64,000 bases of DNA from Pholis gunnellus (lineage: Eukaryota > Chordata > Actinopteri > Perciformes > Pholidae): NCBI GenBank assembly GCA_910591455.2, contig OU342812.1, positions 4,864,732 to 4,928,731 on the forward strand, written 5' to 3'. Every line of letters starts with the position of its first letter. Position 1 is the first letter of the stretch. The position numbers were made by a program, and so were the translations under genes. This document shows positions 1 through 13,300 of this stretch, one piece after another. Under the pieces are notes generated by a model. It saw only the letters and a list, made by a program, of their open reading frames with translations, searched no databases and was not told the origin of the DNA.

Positions 1-1732
1 TACATTCATTTATACAGTCCCTTAGGATATATATATAGACACACAGTATATCTCTTTTTTGTGTGCGTATTTTATAATAAAATTGTGCAAAGAACGGTAT
101 TAATTCCCTACTACTGGTTCAGCTCTACATGGGGTGTGATTCACCATTCACAACAAAACTTATCTTATTATGCAAGCAGTTAAATTCAGCATTAGTTGGA
201 CAGGATAACAGATCAACAGTACTTTATGTTACATTCAGTGTGTAATTAGGTACTGCATGGCTGTTACGTCATATTCTCTTACTGAAAACTGGATCCGAGG
301 ATTCATCATATTATTACTCACTTAAAAAAATAAAAGCTGAATTACACATTGTTCAGTTTGCCCGTTCACTTCATGGTCCAACCTTGAACCAAACCTTGTT
401 AGCAACTACTGTAAAAATCTAATTGTCTCATCTGTTCGAACCAAATTAGCCTGACGGCCTCGATGGTGGTGCGACACTGCTGGTGCAGATGAGGTTTAAT
501 CACAGTGGAGAGATAACAACCACTTCTTAAGAGTCCGACTAAGCTACAGGAAGAAGGTCTTTATATAGAAACAGGGAAGACAAGCTAACAGCTACCTGCT
601 TGTCAGAGAAGCATCGTCTTGCTTTCTAATTGAATACATGACCTCACCAAGAGCTGTTTTTAAGTGTCAAGAGAATGATCCGCCTGCTGCTTTTAATGAA
701 TAAGGTTATCTGCAAGTGTTTGCTAATGTGTACAGACTAGAGGCAGAGCACTACACATGAGCTCTGTGGAGACTACTGAGTTGTGACTGACCTAAATTGG
801 GAGCAGTGGGCATGACTGGAGGTCATCTTTGCATTTAGCCCCGAGTGAAGTGCCTTAATGGATTTGGGAATGGGAATGGGAATGGCCTGGGAATACACTA
901 TCTGATCAGACACTCGCAGAGTAGGTCGTCAGACGAGGTTCAAGACATAATCACAGCACTGGGATCGTAGGAGACTGAAGATGAGAGTGAAGTAGTGATG
1001 AAGACTTGATCTAGACAACGTGTTGATGTGAAAGTAAAGCATTTACATTATGATGACGACAATGATGACAGTGGGTGTTGTGGAACAGGTGGGTACCATG
1101 GTATCATAAATCAGCTGTCTGGATTCACTTTCCACTACATGGCTGTGTGTTTATGGATATGTGTGTGAGGGGGAGTGGGGATGCATGGCAGGGGGAAGGT
1201 GGCTGTTGTGGTGCAGTGATCTCACTCATAAATGATTTATGCTTGATGGACTGCTGTGGCCACGAGGCCGGCAGAGGAGAGCGATTGGCTCGGTAAATAA
1301 TAGTAGTAATATCTAAAAAATGATGCGGCTGTTATGCTGCTGAGAGCCGGTTGACACCATCATCGACCCCCGGGGGGGGGGTTAGGAGATGCAGGAGAGT
1401 AAGGATGGAGTTTGAGATTGATGGGCTGTCAAATGAGTCTGGCCATGCAGTTCAACTGCATTACTAGCTCTCTCTCTCACCCAGTCTCTCTGTTCTCTCA
1501 AAAACAGAAAGATGATCATGGGATTTCTTTCCACTTGCCACAAGGGGACTGAATGCTCCACCATGTGACTCCTTGGTTCAATGGGAACATTTGTTCCCTG
1601 CTTTCTTTTGCAGTTCCCAGGACTCCCGATGTATGACTGCAGCATTAGAATGACACAGAGCTGGGCTAATGACGCACGTTTAATGTTTTCATCGCAGAAA
1701 AGATGCTGATAAGGTCGACAGAAAAACAAACA

Positions 1733-1734
<2 letters not shown>

Positions 1735-1767
<33 letters not shown>
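1735..1767. repeat. (GA)n microsatellite
   Basis: An uninterrupted GA dinucleotide run of about 30 bases in non-coding sequence. Confidence 0.9.
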
Positions 1768-1768
<1 letters not shown>

Positions 1769-4700
1769 GAAATGCGCATCGCATGCTGGGGCGAAATATA
1801 ACAACACGAGAGAGGCCGGTGTATGTGATTTGGCAGGTTATAATGGGAATGTAAGCAGAGCAGTGGAAGTCTCTGAAGGATCAGACCGTGGAAGAATAAT
1901 CAGAAGGATTGAAAAAGTCATGTGCTTCAGCTCAACTGTCACCTCTGGCCCTGGATCAACTCCCCCCCCCAACACCACCTCCACCTCTACATCTTGTGTT
2001 AGAGTCCTAAATATAAGTGCTAATGATATGAAAGATAGCAATGCAAGAGTGGAATCGTATAAAGGAGAAATAATTAGAATGTGGAAATGAGGACTCACAA
2101 AGAGGATAAAGAACAAATGGAATTCCGTCTATTCAGGGCTGTTTGCCTTGACACACAACAAATGCACAAAATGCACGGCCTCACTGCACTCTTGTGTGTG
2201 TCAGTATGAGACTTAGCTGAGGCAAGCAGACCCAGTAATGCTCTTTCCCTCAAATCACTGACACTACAGCTACTTTATACCGGGAATAATGCACAGCAAG
2301 CTCAGGTTGCATAACACCCCGTTCTCCTTTCTTTGACTAACTCCTTTTTCCTTTTCTTTCTCCCTTTCCTACAAACTCAGCCAACACAGACATGCAAGAC
2401 ATGTACGCATAATTACGCCGTTCGTACATTCCTGCAGTTTAGTGTTGTTGGGTGTGCAGTTGAACGATTGCACCAACATTATGTAACTGTAAGCCCTAGA
2501 TAATTATGGTTCAGTGTGGGCTGAGATGGAGCAGGGATTGCTGGGTAGGGGGGCATGGGGTCCTGTGACAGATCAAATGTGTTTCAGAGGGCCGCCCTTA
2601 AAATACTGTGAATCTTAACTCAGTTATTGTAATAAAAGATTTGTCTTTCTGTCTGTCTTTTAGTGACGTGAGATAAACAAACAGGAGCCTCTGAGGTGAA
2701 AGAGCGTACGAGTTCAGTATTACGTTGTTACATTGCATCTAAAAAAATAGCATCTAAACCAGGTCAACCAAAGGTCTTTTCAGCCTCCTCTGCTCCTCCA
2801 ACGGCACCTGATAAATGAGTCAGGCATTTGGAATTTTTCAGAAATGTGCCACTCATATTTACCAACTTTAGGAGTCAATAAGTAAAGCAAATACTCTATA
2901 AGCTTTGGTCTATCTAAAGCTTAAGGTCCCTTAAGCCTTCTCTCCAGAGAAATTGACAGTTAAATCCTTGTATCCTATGTGTAGCCTTTAAAATCAAAAA
3001 CACAAGCTATCTGCTCAACCCAAGGCCTCTGGCTCAGGCCTTGCTCGAGGATTACATGGTCAAAATGAATACAGAATATCTCTGCAACCACAAGGTCTTT
3101 TCAAATCATTTTGGTATTATAATAAAGGTAACACTGCAAAGGTGTAAGCATCCATCTATATTTCAAAGGGTATATGTAAACAAAGGTTAAATATTTAATT
3201 TCTGCCTGACAAAACTGTACACTTTTAGAGTGATGCAGTTGCAGCCCAAAAACCTCTTGCAAGCCACAACATCTGAACATTACCTGTGCACAGACCGATG
3301 CTTATAAAGTGAAGCAGAGTAGCATTTGAGGGGTTTTTAGTTGAGGCATCTTCAAATTGGCCATTTGGGTACATTTAAAATGTTGTCAGATAACTCTAAA
3401 ACACATTTAATGTGATTTACATGTCACTAAAGGTGTTTATATTGTTATGTCATTTAATTTAAACACAACTGTTTTTGGCTTTGTTGAAGCTCTGTATTTG
3501 AGCTCAATGCCTTTAGGATGAGTGCAGTACCTTGATTCATCCACCAGATGGAGGCATAGAGCGTGAGGATAGGCTGTTGGATGCTGGAGGAGGGCAGACT
3601 ACTCCTCCATGCAAATGAATAAAGACGGGTAAAAAAAATCGACTCAAAAATTATCCAGAGACATTTGAGTAGTCATTAGCAGTGCTGATATGCCCACGAA
3701 GACAACTTTTGTGTTGATCACAAAACCACAATATTAAGACATAATTTATGATTATGGCTGTACAAAGTGAAGTTTAGTTTTTCTCTTCATTGGCTGACGC
3801 TAGTTCAGTGATTTCAGACCTCGAATGTGGAGTCTCAGCTTTCAGAATGACATATTGTCTGTCCAGACCATGTGCATCTATAGCACCACTAGATGCACAT
3901 GCATCATTAGCATTCTTTTTGCTGTGTGCTCATTTGGTTGGTGTTGGAACTGAATGTTGTTTTAGTAGAATTGGTTTTCATTAACTTTTGAGCTTATCTC
4001 CACTTTGTGGATGAACATGTTGCTACATGTCTAACATGTCCTTATACGGTGTTTGTTGTGGTTCAGCAGTTTTTAACATAGCTCCAAACATTAGCATATG
4101 GTTAACTAGCTAACTACCAACAAAAGACATCCTCAAATCCGTCAGTCATCCGGGCTTCAATTGAAGTGAATGGGAGGTTGGTGCTTATGTAACTGCACCT
4201 TAAGGGTAAGACATAATGATGATAGCAAAACTTCAATCTAATTCTTTTATAAGGTGGACATGCTGGTGCAGGTCCAGCACAGAAGCCTTAAGTCCTCAGA
4301 CTACGCCTTCATACTGTCGGCTTTGCTTATGAAAGTAGTTGTGATCCCTGAATTGACACTATTCCAGTGGTAACGTTAACAGCACTACAACTGTGTCATA
4401 GAGTAATCATCAGTAGAATGACACCACGAGGGCACACGGCACTCATACTGAATTTTATGGTTTTCTTTTCAAATATTATTGTTTCAAATTGTTTTTAATT
4501 TCGTGTCTATCTGGTAAATCAGTGTGGAACCAGCAGAATTGAAGCCCAGTACCTCTCCTCTCTTTTGCATTTTCTTCTTCCTCTTTTATAAGCTCTGTCT
4601 CTCAATATTCTGAGGTCAACAGCTCTCGTTCCTTGACCGACCTGCAGTGCTGTACATGTAGTTTCTTGCCTAGATAAGAATAAAGCAGCGCTCTAAAAGA

Positions 4701-5771
4701 ATGGGTGGCCTCGTCTGACGTCACTCATTAACTCATGCACAAACTTGTCTTGTCAAACTGAAGAAATAAATACCCCAGTGCGTGCTAATGACAGGTGAAG
4801 CTTATCTCTCCTGCTGCTGAGCTGTGCCTACATCTACCAGGATGCATTGCCTGCGAGCTTTGATTTTGTCACATCAGATAGATAATGAAAATAAACCTAA
4901 ACCCAAGAAACACAACCGTACACCTTCTGAATTCAAGTTTCTCTTTCACACCAAACTACAACAGGCTTGATTGCCTTGTTATTTCATCGTATTACACACT
5001 TTATTCAAACTGGTTAGTCTTTTCCACTATTCAGGTTTGGGGCAAAACAAATCTGATGTGAAAAAATGCTAGCTCTACACGCTGTTTTAAGAAGGTCAGC
5101 AGCACATCTGTGTCTGATCGTGGAGGAAAACTGCCATGCATACTAATGCACACACGGCCATCCTCTCTCAGGGTTGTCGTCAGCGACAGCATCCAACAAA
5201 AACTGCCAACGCTGACTTTCTTTACAGCAGAAGGATTCTGTTTCTGTTGGCATCGGTGGGCAATTTGAGCAAAAAGCTCCACCGGTCTGTGTTTGCTCTT
5301 GGCAGCTCAGATTCTGGAGGGTCCCCGAATATCCGAGTCAGCCAAAAATACTTGTGAAATCTACACTGTAAAAAAATCCTACTCCATAGCATCCTCTGCA
5401 CTCATATTTTGTGATGCCATTTTCATAGTCGGAAACTCAACACAAGCTTCGAGAACAAGAAGAGGTTTTGAGTGGCCTTTTGCCCCACAGCTATTAAAGC
5501 TGAAGTAGCACTCGATAGGTTACAGTGTTTCTCTCCACTCGGTTAGGTATAGAGATGAGATTAAGAATCAGCAAATTTTCCCTTTTAACCAATTTGCATG
5601 GAGACCTCCTACACGTCTTGCGCAGCAGGGTGGTAGAAAACTCAGAGGTTATCTGGATGAGTCAGCTTTTGACATGCATGTTTTTGCCACCACGCTGGGG
5701 CAGACAGATGGAGACATGCCGCTGAGCTCGTGCGTGGGTTGTGCATGCCCACTTGAGTAGCAAAATTTAAT

Positions 5772-5919
<148 letters not shown>

Positions 5920-6328
5920 CCCATCTCAGGCCAGCAGGCAGAGCTGAAGTTTACGTAAGCTCTGTAGTTCCATCATCAGTAGTCTCGTCATTGCTTTAAC
6001 AGCCTGTAGTAACTGGTTCATTTCTCTCAAGCTGCCCGCTGCTACCGAATAACAACTGCTGAATGATCATAGACACTGGCAGGTGGCAACTAGGTAGCAA
6101 GGCAAGAGGTTTTGGCAGGTTGGCATGTTGAGGCAGAGGGTCTCCCTAAAGAGCGTGTCTCTTAAATTTGATGACATAGCTTGATCTGCAATGCCAAATA
6201 CTCTGCAAGAAGAAAATCAGTCACGCTGTTCATTTCGCTGCACGTGCCATCATGCTGGACTGATGGGACACGGCTGGGGCAGAGGACTTATGCAGTGGGG
6301 CGTCTATATTTCTTGGTGGATACATTAC

Positions 6329-6415
6329 TCTACTTTTTTTTTTTTTAGCCTTTATTAATGCAGCTGGATAATAACAGGAGAGGGGGGAGAGGGGGATGAC
6401 ACGCAGCAAAGTGAA
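6329..6415. repeat. Dispersed teleost repeat, copy 1
   Basis: A T-run followed by a 'gcctttatta...' segment, then a GA-rich block and 'gggggatgacacgcagcaaag'. The same order of blocks recurs at about 20024-20125, and in reverse complement at about 15825-15905. I recognise it as a common fish interspersed repeat but cannot name the family. Confidence 0.5.
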
Positions 6416-6927
6416 ACTCACAACATTTGATGATTCCGGCTTGTGACGATCTGATGCTTAAAATGATTGTAAACTATTTATTTTTTGTTATTTGGGCTGC
6501 TGGTCAATCAAAACAATTGATTCAATGACATTGCATTGGAAATTTAGGCAGACACATTTCTGATGTTTAATAGCTCATCACATCTTCCAGGATCCCATCA
6601 TGACATCATCAAATGTCTGTTTTGTGCGGCCAACAGTCCAAAACAATCGTTATGGTCAAACAGGAACAAGCAGTAGATTCTCACCTTTTGAGAATTTGGA
6701 GCAAAAATCTGCCAGAAAATCGTTTTGACTGAAGCTGGATTGGTCGCTTGTCTCCAGCTGGAATTATAAATATTAAAATATATGTTCCGCTAAATCAAAA
6801 TTACATCGTTATTATTTACACGTTTCACGTCAGGATACTGGTTTATATTTAAAAACAGTGAAAGCTTTATGTCGTTGACTTCGTTAACAGTTGCTTCACC
6901 AACTGAAATATCAGCCAGGGTGACAGT

Positions 6928-6930
<3 letters not shown>

Positions 6931-6989
<59 letters not shown>
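6931..6989. repeat. (CA)n microsatellite
   Basis: About 59 bases of uninterrupted CA repeat in non-coding sequence. Confidence 0.95.
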
Positions 6990-6991
<2 letters not shown>

Positions 6992-7317
6992 CTCCAGGGC
7001 TGGGGAAGAGTGACAGATGGACTGGTTCTCCAGAGATTGAGCTGTCTGAAGGGGGAGGCTGGGTCATACAGACCATGGAGGAAAGAAGAGAAGTGGATAC
7101 AGCATTTCAGGCGAGCTTCCCGCGCAATCCTATGGAAGTTGCAAAGAGGCGCATAAAGCAAAAAAAGTTTAATTTCCAAGTTTAAAATTCTGATTAAATA
7201 TACGCAGATACTCAGGCGATCTTCCTCATCAATGGGCCCATAGAGCAAGCACACTAGAGTGTCCTTTAACCCCTCCTACAAGTCGTTGACCCAGTTCTCG
7301 TTCTCACACTCATTCAC

Positions 7318-7330
7318 GTGTGTGTGTGTG

Positions 7331-7369
<39 letters not shown>

Positions 7370-7374
7370 GTATG

Positions 7375-7407
<33 letters not shown>
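7318..7407. repeat. Interrupted (GT)n microsatellite
   Basis: A GT repeat of about 90 bases with a few TA and AG interruptions ('gtgtaggtatgtaggtgt'). Confidence 0.95.
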
Positions 7408-7408
<1 letters not shown>

Positions 7409-7475
7409 GAGGAGGGAAAATAACTCTGGACTCTAATAGTGCAATTTACAACTTTAGGGACCAAATGGTTAAATA

Positions 7476-7709
7476 ATGGCTAGCGTGTGTTTGTTGGAGG
7501 AAGTTGATATACCCGAGTTACAGACATTTTATTCCCAATATAAGTCTAATAAAAGTATGTTTGGGGCCCCGTGGCATCACGTGACGTACCCGGAAATTGT
7601 AATCCTATCATTTGGCCACGTTGCTTTAAAGCCCAGCGCTCATAGGGTCTTACAAACTTGTTTATTTTCAAACAAGAAGAAAAGTAGCACTCAAATGGTC
7701 TGCAGATGA
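7476..7709 (+). other. Unrecognised 77-codon open frame
   Basis: This open frame runs from an ATG in good context (AATAATGG) for 77 codons with balanced, non-repetitive composition, unlike the dinucleotide-repeat frames around it. The middle part (TFYSQYKSNKSMFGAPWHHV and following) looks protein-like. I do not recognise the family, and no splice partner or neighbour supports it. It could be a relic of a mobile element or chance. Treat it as a candidate only. Confidence 0.15.
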
Positions 7710-8634
7710 AGTAATGTGCATGTTGTTACTGTGCATGCTGGATCCATCTGCTGGCATCATGCAAACAAGTTAATCATGGAAGCCTGATACACACACTGGG
7801 TGACAAAATGAGCATAAACTAAATGCATGCATCAGCAAAAGCATGAATACATAAGCACACAGTCGTACAGTTTATGTGAACATGCTCATGCACACACACA
7901 CACACACACACACGCATTGAAATACTGGTGACATGAATCAAAGTGTCAGCTCTTGGAGCCCAGTGGGAGAAGGCACAATGTGTGCTGAGAGGAGGATGTA
8001 GCACAGTTACACAACCACAGCTGGTCATCGTTGCAGAGGTCGATGCTGGAGGTAGACCTGAGGACAGATGCTCTCTTGTTTTTCATAACATGTCTGTATT
8101 GTCACGCATAGAAATAAAAAAATATCAAAGATGCTCTGCAACAAAGATGACGCATTTCAAGCTCCGCCAATGGCTGGAAATGGTATACACTTCCTGTTTA
8201 CTATGCCCCCCACACACACACAAACCATTATTTGCATAATGTATATATTTATTCCTGCTAACATTATATATTAACACATCTCCATATTTAGCATCATGAA
8301 AATGAGGGGATCGAAAAAATGATGAAGTTCATGGTTGATGTTAATCCCGATCCTCTAATCTGAAACTAAAGTGACAGTTCCTCAATACAGAGTAAAAGAG
8401 ATTATTTTGACTCCACATACTGTCAAGAAAAAGCCTTTCTTTCTTTGCATTCAGGTGAGCAGCTACGTGAAACAGGAAGTCTGCAGTGCATCTTTGCTTT
8501 ACACTTTCTGTGTAAAATGCAAGTAAATGGACAAAAACTATGAGTTTAGTCCTTTTCGGTGAAGAACGTCAGTGAAGAATGTTTTTTTTATGTGTTCGTT
8601 TTGTTTTTGGTATGAATCTCGTTTGGGTGGCCAG

Positions 8635-9626
8635 CGGAGACGGACAACTCCCAGCGGGTGTTGGACAATGATTCTGCGCAGCACCTGAAGCTGAGGGAGA
8701 GACAGCGCTTCTTTGAGGAGGTCTTCCAGAATGACGTCGACAACTACCTGCCCTCTGCTCACCTGCAGGTCGACTGCAGGAAACGTGAGTGACTGTCCAG
8801 TCACCGGGACCTAAATCCCTTTTTAACATTTTTATTGAACTGGTTGTGAAATATATTGTCTGATGGGCAAGTCATTTAAATCTGCTTTGCAAACTATTTA
8901 TAGGTTTCAAATGTTTTAAAGTGTCACTGTTTATTAACACAATTTAAAAAGACCTGAACATTTACAAAACTATGATTCAGGTGACAGTGACTCTGGTGTG
9001 TATTCATGTTATATTCGCTGTCCTGCATGTATACGCAGCCCCCATGGGGAGCATCTCTTCTATGGAGGTGAACGTGGACGTCCTGGAGCAGATGGACCTG
9101 ATGGACATCTCTGACCAGGAGGCCCTCGATGTGTTCCTCAACTCAGGCTCAGGAGCAGAGGAGGGAGCGCTGGCATCTCCACTCCCAGGTGCACTGAAGG
9201 CCTCTGAGCCTTTAATCGACCCTCCTGTTTTACAAACGCAGGCCACTAAGCGTGGCACAACTCAGAATGTCAAGATTTATGGCTGATATTCTGTATTTTA
9301 TATTTTACATATTTTACATTTTAGGTGAGGAAGAAGAAGAAGAAGAAGAAGATGAGGAGGATGAAGATGCCGAGGTTGTGTACAGGGAGCGCGCGCCTTT
9401 GAAAGGGCAAGACGAAGTTCCCCGCGGCTCAAAGCCCCGCATGTCCTCCACATCATCTGGTTCCAGTGATACCAGCGGGGGGGGAGTCGACACGCCTGTG
9501 ATCCAGTCGGACGATGAGGAGGTCCATGCCGACACTCTGCTGCTGACCTCTGTTCCCCATGCCAGGGATGAAGAAACGGAGGAGGAAGACGAGGAGGAAA
9601 GATGCCTTGCGACTAAATCTCCATAA
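8635..9626 (+). CDS. dtnbp1: Dysbindin (dystrobrevin-binding protein 1), last three coding exons
   Basis: Dysbindin is a coiled-coil subunit of BLOC-1, which acts in biogenesis of lysosome-related organelles and in vesicle traffic. Three exons are seen: 8635-8784, 9039-9188 and 9325-9626 (stop at 9624-9626). Their phases agree (donor GTGAGT at 8785, phase 1; donor GTGCAC at 9189, phase 1). Exon one gives the end of the coiled coil ([20 protein letters not shown]). Exon two gives the very conserved dysbindin-domain core [20 protein letters not shown] followed by [11 protein letters not shown]. The last exon is acidic (a run of Glu/Asp) and ends with the conserved [15 protein letters not shown] segment. 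The 5' exons lie outside the window or were not seen. The 9189 donor is a weak match to consensus, so that boundary is the least certain. The nearest AATAAA I noticed is at 10773-10778, rather far away. Confidence 0.92.
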
Positions 9627-11585
9627 AGACTGAATTTTACTCTCTTGGTAAAAACGTGGGTAAAAAGAGTCGCTCTACATTTGCATTCCTTTCTTTTGGG
9701 GGAAAACCCTAGCATGGTTGACCTGGCTGTGAGTTGCTCCTCCTGTTTGTTTCCGTGAGTACATTGTAATTTGTTTGTACAATCTAAAACCTTTGTTTGT
9801 TGAAACTCTTGGTGTCGTTAAACTCATATGCAAATAGCATGAGTCATCCCGCTCGCCATGCACTAACGTGTTTCAGCTGAGAGGGAAAAAAAATGTTGCT
9901 CTCGATGCCAGAGGGAAATTTCTTATCTTGAAAGCAAGCGTGCCAAACAGCCATGTGAAATATCAAGAACAGAGTAAAGTCCTATTCAGTGAGAATACAT
10001 TGAAAAAGGGAAATCCAAGGCAATCTGTAAAAAGCAATCAAAGCTTTTTACCTTCTGCTGACACCTGAACTCTGAGGCCCTTTGATTTCACTCTTTGTTT
10101 TATTGGCGTTTAGATGACAATACCTGGCATTCCTCTAATAGGAGTTACCCAACACCACAATGACAAATTAACTAATTAACACGTCAGACTGACAGACGTT
10201 TCACTCTTTGGCTTAAAGAGTGATCGGACTGGAATGGATCGACTTCAAAGGGGCAAAGATGCAGTTTGATTACGAATCTTCTTTTTGTGTTTCAGAAGAT
10301 CAACATGAGGCAGGAATTCACAGGAATTCACAGTTAGAAAAACCCAACGACAAGTTGGATTTATTGCCATGTGAATGTGCAAACGAGTTACAGTATCACG
10401 AATGGAACTGTGTTTGTAAATGCATGCCATTTCGTTCTTGTTGGTGACTGCATTATACATTATCAATCATGTAACTACAGAGTGTTGCATTACTGTACTA
10501 AATACCGAGTTACTCCTTTGGAAGTTTGATATATTTGACGATGTGGCGAGTGGGTAGTTCAGCTGAGAAACACTTGTTTGTTTCTGCACAGCGTATCTGT
10601 TTGTGTGAGTATGAGGGATTTGTGCGTGTGAGTTTGAGGGTGTGGATGGTAAATATGGCAAAACAACAGGTGTTCCCCTGGTCGAGCCTACAGCATCGTT
10701 AAAAACGACCTTTTTACAGTGTTAAATGATGTGTCGTATATCTCTTCCCCACTTGAACTGAACTATGAACTAAATAAAAACCGTTTAAAGACTTTAAGTA
10801 TTCTGTGCTGCTGTTTCTCAGCCTCATTAATAGATCGTAACAAACACGATGGAATTCTTTGGCGCTGGAAGTCAACGGGGAGATTTGCGATCGAGTGGCG
10901 ATTGCCCTGAGCGGCAACAATTTAAGGAGGGATGATCACAGTGTTCACACGGAGCTTAACTATAGGTTTAAGACGTATAATTGAATGACTCATTTCAGAA
11001 GCTGTTTATAACTGCTCAGCTTTCACCTGTATCATATCGTGCAAGGGACAACATCTTTTTTCTCACAGGAATAATTTGAATGTTAAATGTCCCGAGGATA
11101 TAAGGCACTGACTCATACTGTTGTTTCTCTCCTCTCTCTGCATTGAGCTTCGTTCTTCTAGTTTCACAAGTTTGCATTTTCTTAGACACATAAATGGTCA
11201 TTTAATCTATTGTATTTGCCATATATCATGACACGGACTGCTGAAAAGCTTAGCGACGCTGCATTGTGCGCTACATGGTTCGTTTCCTCGTCATCCATTC
11301 TATGACTCAGAGCGTTTCTCTTGAATTTCCTGTTGGCAAAGAGCCTGGACATATTCTGTTCATTAGAGACTTATGATTCATGATTTGTACGAATTTTAAC
11401 TTGATAGGCACGTAATCATCAAAACTCTCCAACATAGCGGGAAACATACGGAAATACTTCTTTACCCTGGGCAGACCAAAATGTATGAAGGATGTTCGAT
11501 AAACTACCTTTATCGTTTGCTTTGTCTCCCACTGGAATAACCGCATTCCTACAAGACAGAATTACAAACCATAATTTATCAACAT

Positions 11586-11835
11586 GACATCCGAGCAAGA
11601 GGGGCCCGGGGTTCGATCCCGGGCTGGACGGCCCTTCTGTGTGGAGTTTGCATGTTCTCCCCTGTGGCAGTGTGGGTTCTGTTCGGGTTCTCCGGCTTCC
11701 TCCCACTGCAGTCCAAAGACAGCAGAGGTGAATTGAGGACTCTAAATCGTCCGTAGGTGTGGATGTCTCTATGTGTCCTGTGATAGTCTGGCAACCTGCC
11801 CAGGGAGTACCCTGACTTCGCCCAATGTCTACTCT
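11586..11835 (+). mobile_element. SINE-like dispersed repeat with tRNA-type B box
   Basis: The segment contains GGTTCGATCCCGGGCTGG, which fits a tRNA-type B box (GGTTCGANNCC). It is followed by 'gtggagtttgcatgttctcc', 'ggttctccggcttcctccca' and 'cagtccaaagac'. I recognise this order of phrases as a very common teleost interspersed repeat. The boundaries are approximate. The family name is not certain (a tRNA-derived SINE or a LINE-associated repeat). Confidence 0.6.
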
Positions 11836-12639
11836 TAAGTCTTCCAACAGGCACATTCAACCTTTCCCTCCACTATTGTCAGTCAAAAATGAGTCCAATG
11901 AGCTCCTAAACCCAGAGTCAACAGTCAGTTAATTCCTCCTTTCCAGATCTACAACTTTGCCACCTCTCATTTCTTTTTCATCCGTAAGCATGGACCCAGA
12001 AACTCCCTCCCTCCATCACTGAGGTCGCCCAAGCTGAGACTGAGAACGTTCTGCTTGATGAAACAACCCTGTTGTGCCTTGAATCCTTAAAAATGCATAG
12101 ACTCCACAAACGTGCTGCAACAGGCACCAATAAATGCTTGTAAATGTGTGTGTGTGTATATATACACTGTATACCTCAAAGAACTCATTCTCAACTACAT
12201 TCCCAGAAAAGTCTTAAGTCAAATCCTAATTGACATTCAATTAATTGACAAACTTGTAGCCTATTGTATTTTGGCAGCAGAATCCACTTTGGATTATCAT
12301 TAAGAAAGACGGTGTGTACTTGGTGACTACATTCGCAAACGTAACGTACCCGAAACTAATGGCATACAAACTGGTTTTCTTTAACGATGCATGCATAAAC
12401 CGTTGCCTGCTCCATGCATGAGAAAAACAAAAGAAGGCTTAAGGTTACCTGAGGCTAAATCCATAAAATAAAGCTGTTGAGTTGATCAGAAAACAATTTT
12501 ATTACATTTCAACAAAGCCAGGCAACTGACTAGCAGAGCAGGTTTGAGTTTGTTTCCTGTCCTGCATGAAGCCCATTTCAAATCGTTTTTAGCGATGTAA
12601 AATAATATCTATGCCCAATTTTGTAATGGTTAAACGTTC

Positions 12640-13300
12640 TTCTTGCATCCCTTGTAGCCTATTTTAATATTATCTCTTGACATAAATCTTCCCTAATCGT
12701 ATTGCCAAGATCCTTTTGCCATATCAATCTCAGGCCTCCGCACATTGTAGTTTGAATATTTGACATTTTTCTATCAAATATTAAGGCAGAGTGTAAGGTA
12801 CAGAAAACATTTAGAAACTCTTGAATCTTATTCTCTTCCTTCTCCTCTCTTTTTAGTCCAAACACGAACCCTATGCTGCTCCTCAACTGTAAATACTTCC
12901 AGAAATCCCGCCTTCTTATTTAAATTGTTCCTCTTCCCTTTATGAGACCCCTTTAATATCCGCTTTGGCCAAAGTTTCCAACTCCTATTGGGTTGAAGAA
13001 AGGTGATATCATTCCGTTTGTTATCACTGCTGCTCGTGGATTTGAATAGATTACACTCACCCATTTAAAAAAAAAAAGCTTCCCCCAAACCCAAATATTT
13101 TGAGGGTATGCCGCAAGAAGCTCCACTCCACCCTGTCGGATGCCTTTTGAGCATCCAAGGTGGTTTCATCCTGATTAAGATGTAACAGACGTCACTGTCA
13201 GTGGATGACCTTCCCTTTGTGAATCCTACTTGTTCCGCATGTATTAAGTGCGGTGAAGAAGCTGCGGCCGCAAGAGGGCAGAGCTCCATGTTCAGAGAGG
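12640..13300 (-). mobile_element. Decayed L1/Tx1-type LINE fragment (reverse transcriptase and ORF2 C-terminus)
   Basis: Read on the minus strand, 13289-13190 encodes HLIHAEQVGFTKGRSSTD, the 'QxGFxxGR' block of L1-class reverse transcriptases. After a frameshift, about 13170-13080 encodes TLDAQKASDRVEWSFLRHTL and then KIFGFG, matching the RT block 'LDAxKAFDRVEW...L..FGFG'. Further on, about 12810-12660, there is a segment (GGLRLIWQKDLGNTIREDLC) like the C-terminal part of L1-type ORF2 proteins. The frame is broken, the catalytic FADD-type block is not seen, and the parts are closer together than in an intact element, so internal sequence has been deleted. It is dead. Confidence 0.7.

Noticed and set aside
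7943..8239. Frame with 'LGAQWEKAQ', which briefly resembled a dysbindin coiled-coil segment (LSAHWEKKK).
   Set aside because: The similarity covers only a few residues, with no splice sites in the right phase and no further match.
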